Source: DASPXY01 sp038227745
GTDB lineage: Bacteria; Planctomycetota; Planctomycetia; Gemmatales; Gemmataceae
DNA: 43,039 nt
Reading direction: 5' to 3'
Assembly: GCA_038227745.1 (NCBI GenBank)
Contig: JBBRPS010000004.1
Location: 1-43,039, forward strand
Shown: in pieces, positions 22,947-31,344 of the stretch
Numbering within the stretch: position 1 is the first letter of the stretch
How the letters are laid out: each line of letters begins with the position of its first letter
Notes under the pieces: generated by a model
Told to the model about the DNA's origin: nothing
Seen by the model: the letters and a program-made list of their open reading frames with translations, nothing else
Database searches by the model: none
Position numbers and translations under genes: made by a program

Positions 22947-24461
22947 ATGCTGACCCGCCATCGCGTGCCCACGGTCTTCACCCTCTACATGGTGGACGTC
23001 TTCGTCTGCGCGCTGGGGTGCGTCATCCTGCTATGGCTGGTGAACGCGCGCGCGGCCCGGCGGCAAACGGCGGCGTACGACAAGACCGCGCGGCACCTCG
23101 CCGAGGCGCGGCTGCGCCTGTCGTCCGCGGAGGGCGAGCTGACCGCCCTGCGGACCGCGAAACAGGGCGTGGAGCAGGACCGCGACCGGCTCGGCAAGAG
23201 GCTCCTCGCGACGCGCAGGGAGCGCGACAACCTCGCCCAGCGCGCCGCCGGCGCCCAGAAGCAGTACGAGGACACGCGGCGCGAGCTGGAGAAGTCGCAG
23301 GCGCTGGCCGTCCAGATGCGCGCCGACCTGAAGCAGCTCCAGGCCCGCGACGCGGAGCTGTCGGCCGACCTGGTGAAGAAGGAGCAGGAGCTGCGCCAGC
23401 TGTCCGGCCGCGTGAGCGCGAACGAGAAGACGCTGGCCGCGCTGCGGAAGGACGTGCAGGACAAGGGCCGGCAACTGCGGACGGTCAACGCCGGCGTCGC
23501 CAACCTGACGGGCCGCCTCAGAGAGGCCGAGGCGCGGGCGCGCGAGCTGGAGCGACAGGCGGAGGCGGAGCGCTCAGTGGCCCAGGGGCTGCGCGCCGAG
23601 CTGGCCACGGTCGAGTCGCGCTCGCGCGTGCTGGAGAAGGACCTGGACCGGCGCACGCGCGACCTGCAGGAGACGGGCAGCCAGATGCGCGACCTGCAGG
23701 CGGCCCGTGCCGCCCTGGAGCGGAAGCTGGAGGCGGGCGGCAAAGATGTCGCCGAGGCGCAGCGGACCGTCGCGCAACTGGAGGCGCGGGCCAGGCTCCT
23801 GACGGCGCAGGTGCAGGCGGCCCGCGCCGAGGGGGACCGGCGCTTCGCCGGCATCAGCCTGACCGGCGAGCGCGTGGTGTTCCTCGTGGACATGTCCGGT
23901 AGCATGCGCATGCGCGACCCCAGCACCGAGGACGCGGGGAAGTGGCCGCGGGTGTGCGAGGTGCTGGGCCGCATCGTCGAGAGTCTGCCGAACCTGCGGC
24001 AGTACCAGGTGATCCTCTTCTCCGACCGGCTGCGTTACCCGCTGGGCGGCGACGGCCACTGGATCGACTACCGGCCCGGGGCGAGCGTCAAGGAGATCGT
24101 GGAGCGGTTGAGGCGCGAAACGCCGCAGGGTGAGACGAACATGTACGCCGCGTTCATGGAGGTGTTCCGCTTCCGGCCACTCGGGCTGGACACGGTGTAC
24201 CTGTTCTCCGACGGCCTGCCGAACGCCGGCGAGGGATTGCCGCCGCGCGCCACGGGACTGACCGAGACGCAGAAGGCGGACCACCTGGGGCGGTACGTGC
24301 GGCAGACGCTGAAGAGCTGGTGGAACCGCGACCTGCCGGGCCGGCCGCGCGTGCGCATCAACACGATCGGGTTTTACTTCGACAGCCCCGACGTGGGCGC
24401 CTTCCTGTGGGCGCTGGCGCGCGAGCACGACGGCAGCTTCGTCGGCATGAGCAAGCCGTGA
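22947..24461 (+). CDS. MotB/ExbD-like helix, coiled coil and vWA domain protein
   Basis: 504 aa. A short cytoplasmic start (MLTRHRVPT) leads into one TM helix, VFTLYMVDVFVCALGCVILL, with an acidic residue (Asp17) at its N-terminal end, the layout of MotB and ExbD stator helices. Residues of about 37-300 are a continuous charged coiled coil (Glu/Arg/Ala/Leu heptads). From about 308 a von Willebrand A domain follows: VVFLVDMSGSM with MIDAS DxSGS at 315-319, ETNMYAAFMEVF (Thr of the MIDAS) and VYLFSDGLPNAGE. It ends REHDGSFVGMSKP. There is no OmpA-like peptidoglycan-binding domain. AAGGGAATT precedes the ATG; the gap to the FHA gene is 53 bases. Alternatively it is an ordinary membrane-anchored vWA protein; the channel gene upstream argues for a motor. 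Confidence 0.82.
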   Translation: MLTRHRVPTVFTLYMVDVFVCALGCVILLWLVNARAARRQTAAYDKTARHLAEARLRLSSAEGELTALRTAKQGVEQDRDRLGKRLLATRRERDNLAQRAAGAQKQYEDTRRELEKSQALAVQMRADLKQLQARDAELSADLVKKEQELRQLSGRVSANEKTLAALRKDVQDKGRQLRTVNAGVANLTGRLREAEARARELERQAEAERSVAQGLRAELATVESRSRVLEKDLDRRTRDLQETGSQMRDLQAARAALERKLEAGGKDVAEAQRTVAQLEARARLLTAQVQAARAEGDRRFAGISLTGERVVFLVDMSGSMRMRDPSTEDAGKWPRVCEVLGRIVESLPNLRQYQVILFSDRLRYPLGGDGHWIDYRPGASVKEIVERLRRETPQGETNMYAAFMEVFRFRPLGLDTVYLFSDGLPNAGEGLPPRATGLTETQKADHLGRYVRQTLKSWWNRDLPGRPRVRINTIGFYFDSPDVGAFLWALAREHDGSFVGMSKP

Positions 24462-24489
24462 CGTCCTTTTACCCTCGGCGAGGGTGCAG

Positions 24490-24541
24490 ACAAGCCCGAA
24501 GCGCGAGCGAGGGAGATCCCTCGCTCGCGCTTCGGGCTTGT
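24490..24541. repeat. long inverted repeat, ACAAGCCCGAAGCGC family
   Basis: Perfect 25-base arms (24490-24514, 24517-24541) with a two-base loop, starting 28 bases after the stop of the vWA gene. Same core as 14053-14135 and 39736-39811. Confidence 0.85.
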
Positions 24542-24591
24542 GTCAGACCAAGCTGCGGCCAGTATATCCCGTCGCCGTTGCAGAACCGCCT

Positions 24592-24720
24592 GTTTACTGA
24601 GTCCAGCCCGGACAAGGTCTCCCTTCGTTTAGCCGCGGTTGTGAGAACCGCGTTCGGCGAGCGCGGTTCTCACAACCGCGGCTAAACGAGGTGCCTTTCT
24701 CCGCGCTGGACTCAGTAAAC
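24592..24720. repeat. nested inverted repeats, TTTAGCCGCGGTT family inside an outer pair
   Basis: Outer arms GTTTACTGAGTCCAGC (24592-24607) and its complement (24705-24720) enclose an inner perfect pair of 27 bases (24626-24652 and 24662-24688). The inner core matches 7635-7713. In the 445-base gap 24462-24906 these repeats and the one at 24490-24541 are the only features that I see. Confidence 0.85.
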
Positions 24721-24906
24721 GTGACGGCCCATTCGGACAGGCGGGATCAACTTTCCCATCGCCTCAGCCCGGGATAATCTAACCTCACGGAGCACGGAAC
24801 AGGCCCGGAGGGGCGGCCCGCTGCGGACTGCCTCCCTCCGGGCCGCCTGGATGCGCCCAGGCCCCGGGAGGAACCTGCGCGGCCGCGGCGCCGGAGAGGC
24901 ACGGCG

Positions 24907-27426
24907 ATGAAGAGGCGACCTCTTTCCTTTGAACAACTCGAAGACCGGCTGGCCCCGGCCGCCGCCCCCTTCGCGGCGTCCGCCTGGATGCCGCTGCTGG
25001 GCGACTGGAACGGCGACCACAAGGACACCGTCGGCACGTTCGACCCGCGCACCGCCACCTGGTACCTGCGCAACGAGAACACGCCGGGGGCGGCCGATGT
25101 CGTTGCCCCCTTTCCGTACGGAGCGCCGGGCTGGATCCCGGTCGTCGGCGACTGGACAGGCAGCGGCAAGGACGGCATCGGCGTCTTCGACCCCAATACC
25201 GCCACCTGGTATCTCAAGAACACCCCCGGCCCCGGCGCCCCGGATATCGCCCCCTTCCAGTACGGCGCCCCCGGCTGGCGGCCCGTCGCCGGCGACTGGA
25301 ACGGCGACGGCAAGACCACCGTCGGGGCCGTCGATCCCGCGACCGCGACGTGGTACCTGCGCAACGCCAACTCGGTCGGGCCGCCGGACCAGGCGGCCCC
25401 GTTCGGCTACGGGGGCTTCGGCTGGTTCTACCTCGCGGGGAGCTTCAGCGGCGACCCGCACACCGGCATCGCCACGGTCGATCCCGCGACCGCGACGTGG
25501 TATCTGCGCAACGAAACCTCCGCCGGGGCGCCGGACGCGGCCGCGCCCTTCGCCTACGGCGCCGGCGGCATCTCTCCGGATCAGCTCTTCACCGGCGACC
25601 ACGGCCCCGGCGCCGACAATCCGTCCCAACTCCAGGCCGGTGACGTGGTGGCGATCCTGCAGCGAGCGGCCGCCGCCACGCGCGGCGACGACGCCATCGT
25701 CGCCGTCGTGGACCGCGGCGGCCGCGTCCTCGGCGTCCGCGTCGAGGGCAACGTCGCGCCGCAGATCACCGGCGACTTCGCCACCCTCACTTTCGCCGTG
25801 GACGGCGCCCTCGCCGAGGCGCGTACCGCCGCGTTCTTCGCCAACGACACCGCCCCGCTCACCTCGCGCACCGTGCAGTTCATCAGCCAGAGCACCGTCA
25901 CGCAGCGCGAGGTGGATTCCCTCCCGAGTGTCACCGACCCGAGCTCGCCGCTGCGCGGGCCGGGCCTCGTGGCCCCGGTTGGACTGGGCGGACACTTCCC
26001 GCCGAACATCGCGTTCACCCCGTCGGCGGACCTGTTCGAGATCGAGCTGACCAACCGCGACAGTATCGTCAACCCCGGCCCCGACCACATCAAGGGCACC
26101 GCCGACGACGTCCTGCTGCCGAGCCGCTTCAACGTCCCGGCGCAGTTCCTCCCCGCCGGCGCCGCACTCACGCCGCCGGAGTCGTACGGACTCGTCTCGG
26201 GGATCCTGCCGCTGGCGCAGGCGCGCGGCATCGGCACGCTCCCCGGCGGCATCCCGATCTACAAGAACGGCGTCCTCGTCGGCGGTATCGGCGTCTTCTT
26301 CCCCGGCACGACCGGCACCGCCACGGAGGAGAACTCCAGCCTCAGTGCCACTCATGACCCGAACCGTCCCGACCGCTCGGTCGAGGCGGAGTTCGTCGCC
26401 TTCGCGGCGGTCGGCGGCAGCATCCAGGCCGGGTATCGGTACGGGCTACTGGGCGGCGTGGACGTGCCGGCCGGCCTCGACATCCCGTTCGGCCGCATCG
26501 ACCTGAGCGGCATCACGCTCGACATCATCGGCCCGGGCGGCACCCAGGGGCCGGAGAATCTGAACAACGCCGCGCAGGCGTTCGGCATCGGCCAGGGCAA
26601 CCCCAACAGCGGCGACAACTTCGAGGTCAACGCCGGCGCCGACGGCAGGCCGGGGACTGGGGACGACATCCTCTTCCGCAACGGCCAGCCCGTCGCCGAC
26701 GGCTGGCTGGTGACGCCGCACGACGGGGTTGGCATCAGCGCCGCCGACGTGCAGCAGCTGGTCCAGCAGGGCATCAACACGGCGAACCAGGCTCGCGCCC
26801 AGATCCGCCTGCCGCTCGGCAACCGCACGCGCATGGTGTTCGCCGTCGCCGACTCGACCGGGCAGGTGCTCGGCCTGTACCGAATGTCGGACGCGACGGT
26901 GTTCTCCATCGACGTCGCGGTGGCCAAGGCGCGCAACGTCGCCTACTACGACGACCCGGCGCAGCTCGTCTCGGTCGATCGGGTGCCCGGGGTGGCGCCG
27001 GGCGTCGCGTTCACCAACCGGACGTTCCGCTACGTGGCGCAGCCGCGCTTCCCGGAGGGCATCGACGGCAAGCCGCCGGGGCCATTCTCGATCCTCAATG
27101 ATCCCGGGGGAGCGGTGCCGGCGGCGGCGTTCCAGAGCGTGCTCGGCTATGCCGCGTTCAACCCGAACACGAACTTCCACGCCCCGACGGACCCGCGCAA
27201 CCAGAACGGCGTCGTGTTCTTCCCGGGCAGTTCGGGCGTGTACCGCAACGGGCAGACGATCGTGGGCGGCTTCGGCGTGAGCGGCGACGGCGTCGATCAG
27301 GACGATGTGGTGACCGCGGGCGGCATCAACGGCTTCGCGCCGTCGGCGAACCTTCGCGCCGACCAGGCGTTCGTCAACGGCGTGCGTCTGCCGTACCAGA
27401 ACTTCCCGCGCAACCCGTTCGATTGA
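24907..27426 (+). CDS. secreted protein with beta repeats and two GlcG/HbpS-like domains
   Basis: 839 aa. The N-terminus KRRPLSFEQLEDRLAPAA is the planctomycete FEQLEDR-type leader found on exported proteins. Residues of about 25-225 contain four repeats of the form GDWNGDGKTTVG.(F/V)DP.TATWYLRN, resembling FG-GAP/VCBS propeller blades. Two GlcG/HbpS-like domains follow. The first starts near 243 with VVAILQRAAAATRGDDAIVA then VVDRGGRVLGVRV; the second starts near 617 with VQQLVQQGINTANQARAQIR then MVFAVADSTGQVLGLYRM. Each is followed by a PNIAF/NTNFH...P...G(V/I)P(I)Y..G..VGG(I/F)GV block. HbpS proteins bind haem in Streptomyces; ligand binding here is unknown. No dockerin or sorting signal is seen at the C-terminus (NFPRNPFD). 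Confidence 0.8.
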   Translation: MKRRPLSFEQLEDRLAPAAAPFAASAWMPLLGDWNGDHKDTVGTFDPRTATWYLRNENTPGAADVVAPFPYGAPGWIPVVGDWTGSGKDGIGVFDPNTATWYLKNTPGPGAPDIAPFQYGAPGWRPVAGDWNGDGKTTVGAVDPATATWYLRNANSVGPPDQAAPFGYGGFGWFYLAGSFSGDPHTGIATVDPATATWYLRNETSAGAPDAAAPFAYGAGGISPDQLFTGDHGPGADNPSQLQAGDVVAILQRAAAATRGDDAIVAVVDRGGRVLGVRVEGNVAPQITGDFATLTFAVDGALAEARTAAFFANDTAPLTSRTVQFISQSTVTQREVDSLPSVTDPSSPLRGPGLVAPVGLGGHFPPNIAFTPSADLFEIELTNRDSIVNPGPDHIKGTADDVLLPSRFNVPAQFLPAGAALTPPESYGLVSGILPLAQARGIGTLPGGIPIYKNGVLVGGIGVFFPGTTGTATEENSSLSATHDPNRPDRSVEAEFVAFAAVGGSIQAGYRYGLLGGVDVPAGLDIPFGRIDLSGITLDIIGPGGTQGPENLNNAAQAFGIGQGNPNSGDNFEVNAGADGRPGTGDDILFRNGQPVADGWLVTPHDGVGISAADVQQLVQQGINTANQARAQIRLPLGNRTRMVFAVADSTGQVLGLYRMSDATVFSIDVAVAKARNVAYYDDPAQLVSVDRVPGVAPGVAFTNRTFRYVAQPRFPEGIDGKPPGPFSILNDPGGAVPAAAFQSVLGYAAFNPNTNFHAPTDPRNQNGVVFFPGSSGVYRNGQTIVGGFGVSGDGVDQDDVVTAGGINGFAPSANLRADQAFVNGVRLPYQNFPRNPFD

Positions 27427-27828
27427 GCCGTGCCGTGGGTCAGGAATCCCCCCCAGACAACGACCAGTAAGGAGCGGAGTCCATAACCACCGCCCCGCGC
27501 GCAAGCCAGAGTCCGCCCGTGCGGGCTGGGAGGAAAAATGCCAACGAATTTGCCATTCGTTAATTTGCCAGCTAGTGTTGTCGTGGGAATTGGATGGCTG
27601 GTCAGGAGGGACACCCCTATCCCGGGGTGTGGCGATTCCGAGGAGACGACCCTTGCGGTCCCCCCCTCCCCGGACTCCCTGACCATCCTCGCACCAACCC
27701 CCCCCCACTATTGAAGGTGGTGCATCTCACCCGGATCGGTGACGTCCTCGCGTACCAACGTCGGTATTCGGCTTCCGCAACGGCTCAAGCGTTCGACCGT
27801 TTCCACGCGACACACGAGGCCCGGTCCA
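27427..27828. other. intergenic stretch without a supported gene
   Basis: Open frames exist on both strands, but none has a ribosome-binding site plus protein-like composition. An imperfect inverted pair is visible (GGATGGCTGGTCAGG near 27591 against CCCTGACCATCC near 27679). A short AT-rich patch (27538-27575, with AATTTGCCATTCGTTAATTT) could hold a promoter, but no clear hexamer pair was found. Confidence 0.4.
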
Positions 27829-28193
27829 TGATCCCACGTCCCTCTCGGGGCGGCCGGCGTTCGGCCCGCTGCCCCCTCCCGGTGGAGTCCTTCGAGGAGT
27901 GCTGCGTCCTTTCCACCCTGACGCTCCTGCCCGCTCTCCTCCCTCATGCCGCGTCGCCCCTTCTCCTCGCAGCCGGGAATACCGGCGTCGTCCACCAGGC
28001 GGCCGTCATCACAGGCGGGGCCAGCGGACTCAACATCCTGTCGCCAACCACGAGCAGTGGCGCGGCAGGACCGCACGGCGAGTCTCGCCAGTGTCCGCCG
28101 CGCCCTGGAGGCGGATCCTCTGCACGCGGGCGCCCTGCAACTCCGGACTTACCTGGAGGCCCGAGTTCCGCCTGTTTAGCCGCTCGCGGCTAA
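27829..28193 (+). pseudogene. possible degenerate small gene
   Basis: From ATG 27829 the frame reads MIPRPSRGGRRSARCPLPVE then SFEECCVLSTLTLLPALLP, which faintly resembles the FEQLEDR leader of planctomycete exported proteins. It degenerates into Ser/Gly/Pro-rich sequence and ends inside the palindrome at 28168-28201. A neighbouring frame (ending 28179) has a helical, TPR-like stretch SVRRALEADPLHAGALQLRT followed by YLEARVPPV. A frameshift joining the two frames could be the remains of one gene. Weak; it may be non-coding. Confidence 0.25.
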
Positions 28194-28201
28194 ACAGGCG
28201 G
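28168..28201. repeat. inverted repeat with TTTAGCCG core
   Basis: CCGCCTGTTTAGCCG (28168-28182) and its complement (28187-28201), loop CTCG. It lies 20 bases past the stop of the minus-strand RidA gene, so it is a candidate 3'-end hairpin for it. It shares TTTAGCCG with 7635-7713 and 24626-24688. Confidence 0.75.
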
Positions 28202-28220
28202 TTATGCAACGGCGACCGGG

Positions 28221-28691
28221 TCAGATCACTTCAAAGATGCACTCCACCTCGACGGGGATGTTGCCCGGCAGTGAGCCCATGCCGACGGCGCTGCGCGCGC
28301 CGACGCCGGCGTCGTCGCCGAACACCTCCGCCATCAGTTCCGAGAAGCCGTTGATGACCTGCGGGTGGTCCTTGAAGTCCGGGACGGCGTTGACCATGCC
28401 GAGCGTCTTCACCAACCGTTTGACGCGGGCCAGCGAGCCGAGCGTGTTGCGCACCGTGCTCAAGACCGCCAGGCCGACCAGCCGCGCCGCCTCCTTGCCC
28501 TGCTCCAGCGTGAGGTCGTCCCCAAGACGGCCGACGACCGGCGAGTTGCCGTCGCTCTTGGCGGGACCGTGGCCGGAGACATAGAGGACGTTGCCGACCT
28601 GCACGGCGGGCTTGTACTTGGCGACTGGCTTCGGGGGCGGCGGCAGCGTCAGGTTCAACTCTTTCAGGCGGGCTTCCGGGGTCGAGGCCAT
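28221..28691 (-). CDS. RidA/YjgF family protein
   Basis: 156 aa. RidA-type enamine/imine deaminase superfamily, cytosolic trimers that clear reactive enamines formed by PLP enzymes. The start at ATG 28691 has AAAGGAG upstream. Family features: VGNVLYVSGHGPAKSDGNSP, then EQGKEAARLVGLAVLSTVRN, RVKRLVKTLGMVNAVPDF and the C-terminal GARSAVGMGSLPGNIPVEVE, which keeps the catalytic-site Arg (RSAV) of true RidA. The protein is longer at its N-terminus (PEARLKELNLTLPPPPKPVA) than E. coli RidA, as in the YjgF subgroup often annotated as Endoribonuclease L-PSP-like. It lies alone at the end of the minus-strand cluster. Confidence 0.9.
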   Translation of the reverse strand: MASTPEARLKELNLTLPPPPKPVAKYKPAVQVGNVLYVSGHGPAKSDGNSPVVGRLGDDLTLEQGKEAARLVGLAVLSTVRNTLGSLARVKRLVKTLGMVNAVPDFKDHPQVINGFSELMAEVFGDDAGVGARSAVGMGSLPGNIPVEVECIFEVI

Positions 28692-28788
28692 CACGGATCT
28701 CCTTTGCACTGCGGGTGCGGTTCAGCGGCGACAGGCGTAGTTTGCCGGGCGGCCCCCCGCGGGTCAAGCCGTCAGAAAAAGTTTCCCG

Positions 28789-29913
28789 CTACGGACCCCG
28801 CTGCCCCTTCTCCTTGACGTAGCCGAGGATCCAACCGAGGTAGCCGTTGCGGGCGAAGGCCACCTGCCTGCCTTCGTCCCCAAAGTGGAAGGCCGCCGCC
28901 AGCGCCTTGAGGATCTCGGTGCCCCCGAGGAGATGCTCTCGTGTGAACGTCCGCCGGACCTGCTCCACTTCGCGCCGCGCTTGCTTGCGGACCTCCGGGT
29001 CGGCAATCTTGCTCAGATCCGGCACCGGGACGGCGCCCGGGCTCGCCAGCAGCAGCTTGTGGAAGGCATCGATGTCCGCCGCGGAGAGGGGCACGTGGGC
29101 GCCGCGCTCCTCCGGCCGCAGCAGCGTGGCCAGCGCCCACACCGTGCCGCCGCTGAGATAGACCCGGCCTCGGGCGGCCAGGCTTTTCTTGCGCTGCAGC
29201 TGCTTCTCGAGGGCGGGCCGGAGGACCTCCGCGCGGAGGGCGGCGGCGGTCGCCGCGAAATCGCCTTTGCCGGCGCGCGCCTTGACGAGGTCGGTGAACG
29301 TCACGGTCCCGAACGGGATGCCGAAGGTGATGATCCCCTTGTCGCCGTCGAGGGCGCCGCCCTTGGTGTCGCCGCTGCCGATGTCCAGGAGGACGGCCCC
29401 GGCGGCCTCCGTGGAGGGGATGACGCTGACGACGGTCAGCGCCGCTTCCCGGCCGATGTCGAGGAAGTCCATCGGCAGGCCGCAGGCGGAGCGGACGGCG
29501 CCGACCAGGGCCTCCCGGTTCATCCGGATCAGATCCGCCTTGCCGGTCAGGGCGCTGAACAGGCCGCTGCTGCCGACGACGTACAGCCGACTGTCGGGGA
29601 CCTTGTGCTCCTTGCGCATCCGGTCGGCGAATTTCGACACGGCGGCGACCGTCTGCTTCAAGGCCTCCGGGTTGAACCGGCCGGAGGCCGCCAGGCCGCC
29701 GACGAGCGTGGTGTTCTGCGTGGCGGTCATCAGCACCTTGGCTTCAGGGGCACCGCGGCCACCCACATCGACGACGACGGCCCGGACGCCCTTGGAGCCG
29801 ATCTCGATGCCGCCGTGGATGGCGGCGCGGGCCGGTGCGGCCAGGAAGGAGCACGCGAGGAGGGCGCCGAGCCAGGGGCGGTATGCGGCTGTCTGGAAGA
29901 GGACGTGCAGCAT
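28789..29913 (-). CDS. exported ASKHA-fold (Ppx/GppA-like) protein
   Basis: 374 aa with an N-terminal signal peptide (WLGALLACSFLAAPARAA). The rest has ASKHA-type nucleotide motifs: IHGGIEIGSKGVRAVVVDV (phosphate 1, residues about 32-50), GAVLLDIGSGDTKGG (phosphate 2) and GRVYLSGGTVWALATLLRP (adenosine). This is the plan of exopolyphosphatase/GppA N-terminal halves, but export of such a fold is unusual and the catalytic Glu cannot be assigned by eye. It is clearly paralogous to 31345-32808, sharing GxFNPEALKxT, PxSRLYVVxxSGxF and VYLxGGxVWxLAT. Its first 184 bases overlap the end of the upstream kinase frame. A phosphatase or nucleotide-binding periplasmic sensor is possible; the function is not known. 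Confidence 0.75.
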   Translation of the reverse strand: MLHVLFQTAAYRPWLGALLACSFLAAPARAAIHGGIEIGSKGVRAVVVDVGGRGAPEAKVLMTATQNTTLVGGLAASGRFNPEALKQTVAAVSKFADRMRKEHKVPDSRLYVVGSSGLFSALTGKADLIRMNREALVGAVRSACGLPMDFLDIGREAALTVVSVIPSTEAAGAVLLDIGSGDTKGGALDGDKGIITFGIPFGTVTFTDLVKARAGKGDFAATAAALRAEVLRPALEKQLQRKKSLAARGRVYLSGGTVWALATLLRPEERGAHVPLSAADIDAFHKLLLASPGAVPVPDLSKIADPEVRKQARREVEQVRRTFTREHLLGGTEILKALAAAFHFGDEGRQVAFARNGYLGWILGYVKEKGQRGP

Positions 29914-31313
29914 GAATCATCTCCTTGGGGGAGGGTGGGAAGAGCGGCGGCGAATCCCGGCGCTTCCGTTCCGCGCTGCGTGGATTGATTGATCTTGCGG
30001 CGAATCCGATCCTGCTCGTCCTCCGGCTTCGTGGAACCGCGCTTCAGGAGGAAGTAGGTAGCGGCGATGACCAGGGGGACCGCCACCGCACCGAGGATCA
30101 CCCAGATCCACCAGGAGGGACGTGCGGCGTGCGGCGCGATGGGCACCGTCGGCGGGGGGGAGGTGGCGGCCGACCGCGTTGCGTGTCCGACCGTTGGGGT
30201 GTTCACGGTGCTGTGCCGGCCGACGTTCGCGGTGTCGTGGCTGACGGGTCGCGCACGCACGGTCGCCGGTGCGGCGGACCCCGTGGGGGCCGCCCCCTGG
30301 GGATCGCCGTTCAGCCAGCCCTTGAGGGCATCGGCGAAGGCACGGCAATTGGGGAAACGGTTCGCCGGCGCCTTCGCCAGTGCCTGCAGGCAGAATGCCT
30401 CCAGCGTCGGATCGAGACCGGGCCGGTGGTCGGACGGCCGTGCCGGCGTCGCCTCCAGCACCTGGTACAGCAAGGCCGGCATGGACGGCGCCTCGAACGG
30501 CAACCGTCCGGTGAGCAGCTCGTACAGGACGATGCCGGCGCTGTACTGATCGGAGGCCGGCCCCATCAGATGGATGTCGCCCTTCGCCTGCTCGGGCGGC
30601 ATGTAGGCCGGCGTTCCCATGACGGTGCCGTCCTGGGTCATACGCGTGCCCTCCTGGTCGAGCAGACCGGCGAGGCCGAAATCCATGAGGTAGAGCGTGC
30701 CCTTGTCGTCGAGCATGGCGTTGGCGGGCTTGACGTCGCGGTGCAGTACCCCGCGCTCGTGGGCGTACGCAAGCGCCTCCAGGAGCTGGACGACCAGGCG
30801 CACGGCTGCGGCCGGGTCCATGCCCTTCTCGGGGATGGCGTCGGCGAGGGGGCGCCCGGGGATGAACGCCGAGACGATGTAGTGGTCCGCGCCGAGCTGG
30901 CCGAGCTGGTAGACGGGCACGATGTTGCCGTGCAGCATCTGGCCGACGACGCGGGCCTCGCGCAGGAAGCGGTCGAGGTACTTCTGCGACTTGAGGGCGT
31001 TGGCGTTCAGCATCTTGATGGCGACGTCGCGCTGCATGGCCGGGTCGTGGGCGCGATAAACTACGCCGAACGCCCCCTGGCCGAGCTTCCCCCGCACCTG
31101 GTAGGGGCCGATCATCGTCGTCGGCGGCGGCGCGACCGCGGCCGGGGCCGATGTCATGGCAGTGGCGCGGACCGCCTCGCCCTGGGGCTCTCCGGCGGCG
31201 GGCGGGACGACGACCTGGGTGCCGCAGCGCGGGCAGCGGCCCTGCCGGCCAACGTGGGAGGCAGCCACGGAGAAGGACTGGCTGCACTTCGGGCAGGCGA
31301 AATGGGTGTTCAC
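29730..31313 (-). CDS. zinc-ribbon transmembrane Ser/Thr protein kinase
   Basis: 527 aa from GTG 31313 (AAAGGAG upstream). It opens with a zinc ribbon, CPKC (7-10) and CPRC (27-30), then a linker. The Hanks-type kinase domain covers about 69-335: GKLGQGAFGVVYRAHD, VAIK Lys at 100, HRDVKPAN with Asp193, DFG at 211-213, and GTPAYMPPEQ for the activation/P+1 loop. All catalytic residues are present. A Thr/Ser/Pro-rich linker, a TM helix (WWIWVILGAVAVPLVIAATY) near 401-423 and a basic tail follow. From about residue 467 the frame runs out of phase over the next gene's signal peptide, so the native C-terminus is probably shorter or was altered. Its start is 31 bases after the upstream ASKHA gene, indicating one operon. 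Confidence 0.88.
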   Translation of the reverse strand: MNTHFACPKCSQSFSVAASHVGRQGRCPRCGTQVVVPPAAGEPQGEAVRATAMTSAPAAVAPPPTTMIGPYQVRGKLGQGAFGVVYRAHDPAMQRDVAIKMLNANALKSQKYLDRFLREARVVGQMLHGNIVPVYQLGQLGADHYIVSAFIPGRPLADAIPEKGMDPAAAVRLVVQLLEALAYAHERGVLHRDVKPANAMLDDKGTLYLMDFGLAGLLDQEGTRMTQDGTVMGTPAYMPPEQAKGDIHLMGPASDQYSAGIVLYELLTGRLPFEAPSMPALLYQVLEATPARPSDHRPGLDPTLEAFCLQALAKAPANRFPNCRAFADALKGWLNGDPQGAAPTGSAAPATVRARPVSHDTANVGRHSTVNTPTVGHATRSAATSPPPTVPIAPHAARPSWWIWVILGAVAVPLVIAATYFLLKRGSTKPEDEQDRIRRKINQSTQRGTEAPGFAAALPTLPQGDDSCCTSSSRQPHTAPGSAPSSRAPSWPHRPAPPSTAASRSAPRASGPSSSMWVAAVPLKPRC

Positions 31314-31344
31314 GAGGATCTCCTTTGGGGCTGGCGCACCGGCG

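Noticed and set aside
27708..28076. 122-codon minus-strand frame upstream of RidA
   Set aside because: No start signal, Arg/Gly-rich composition and no motif; not supportable.
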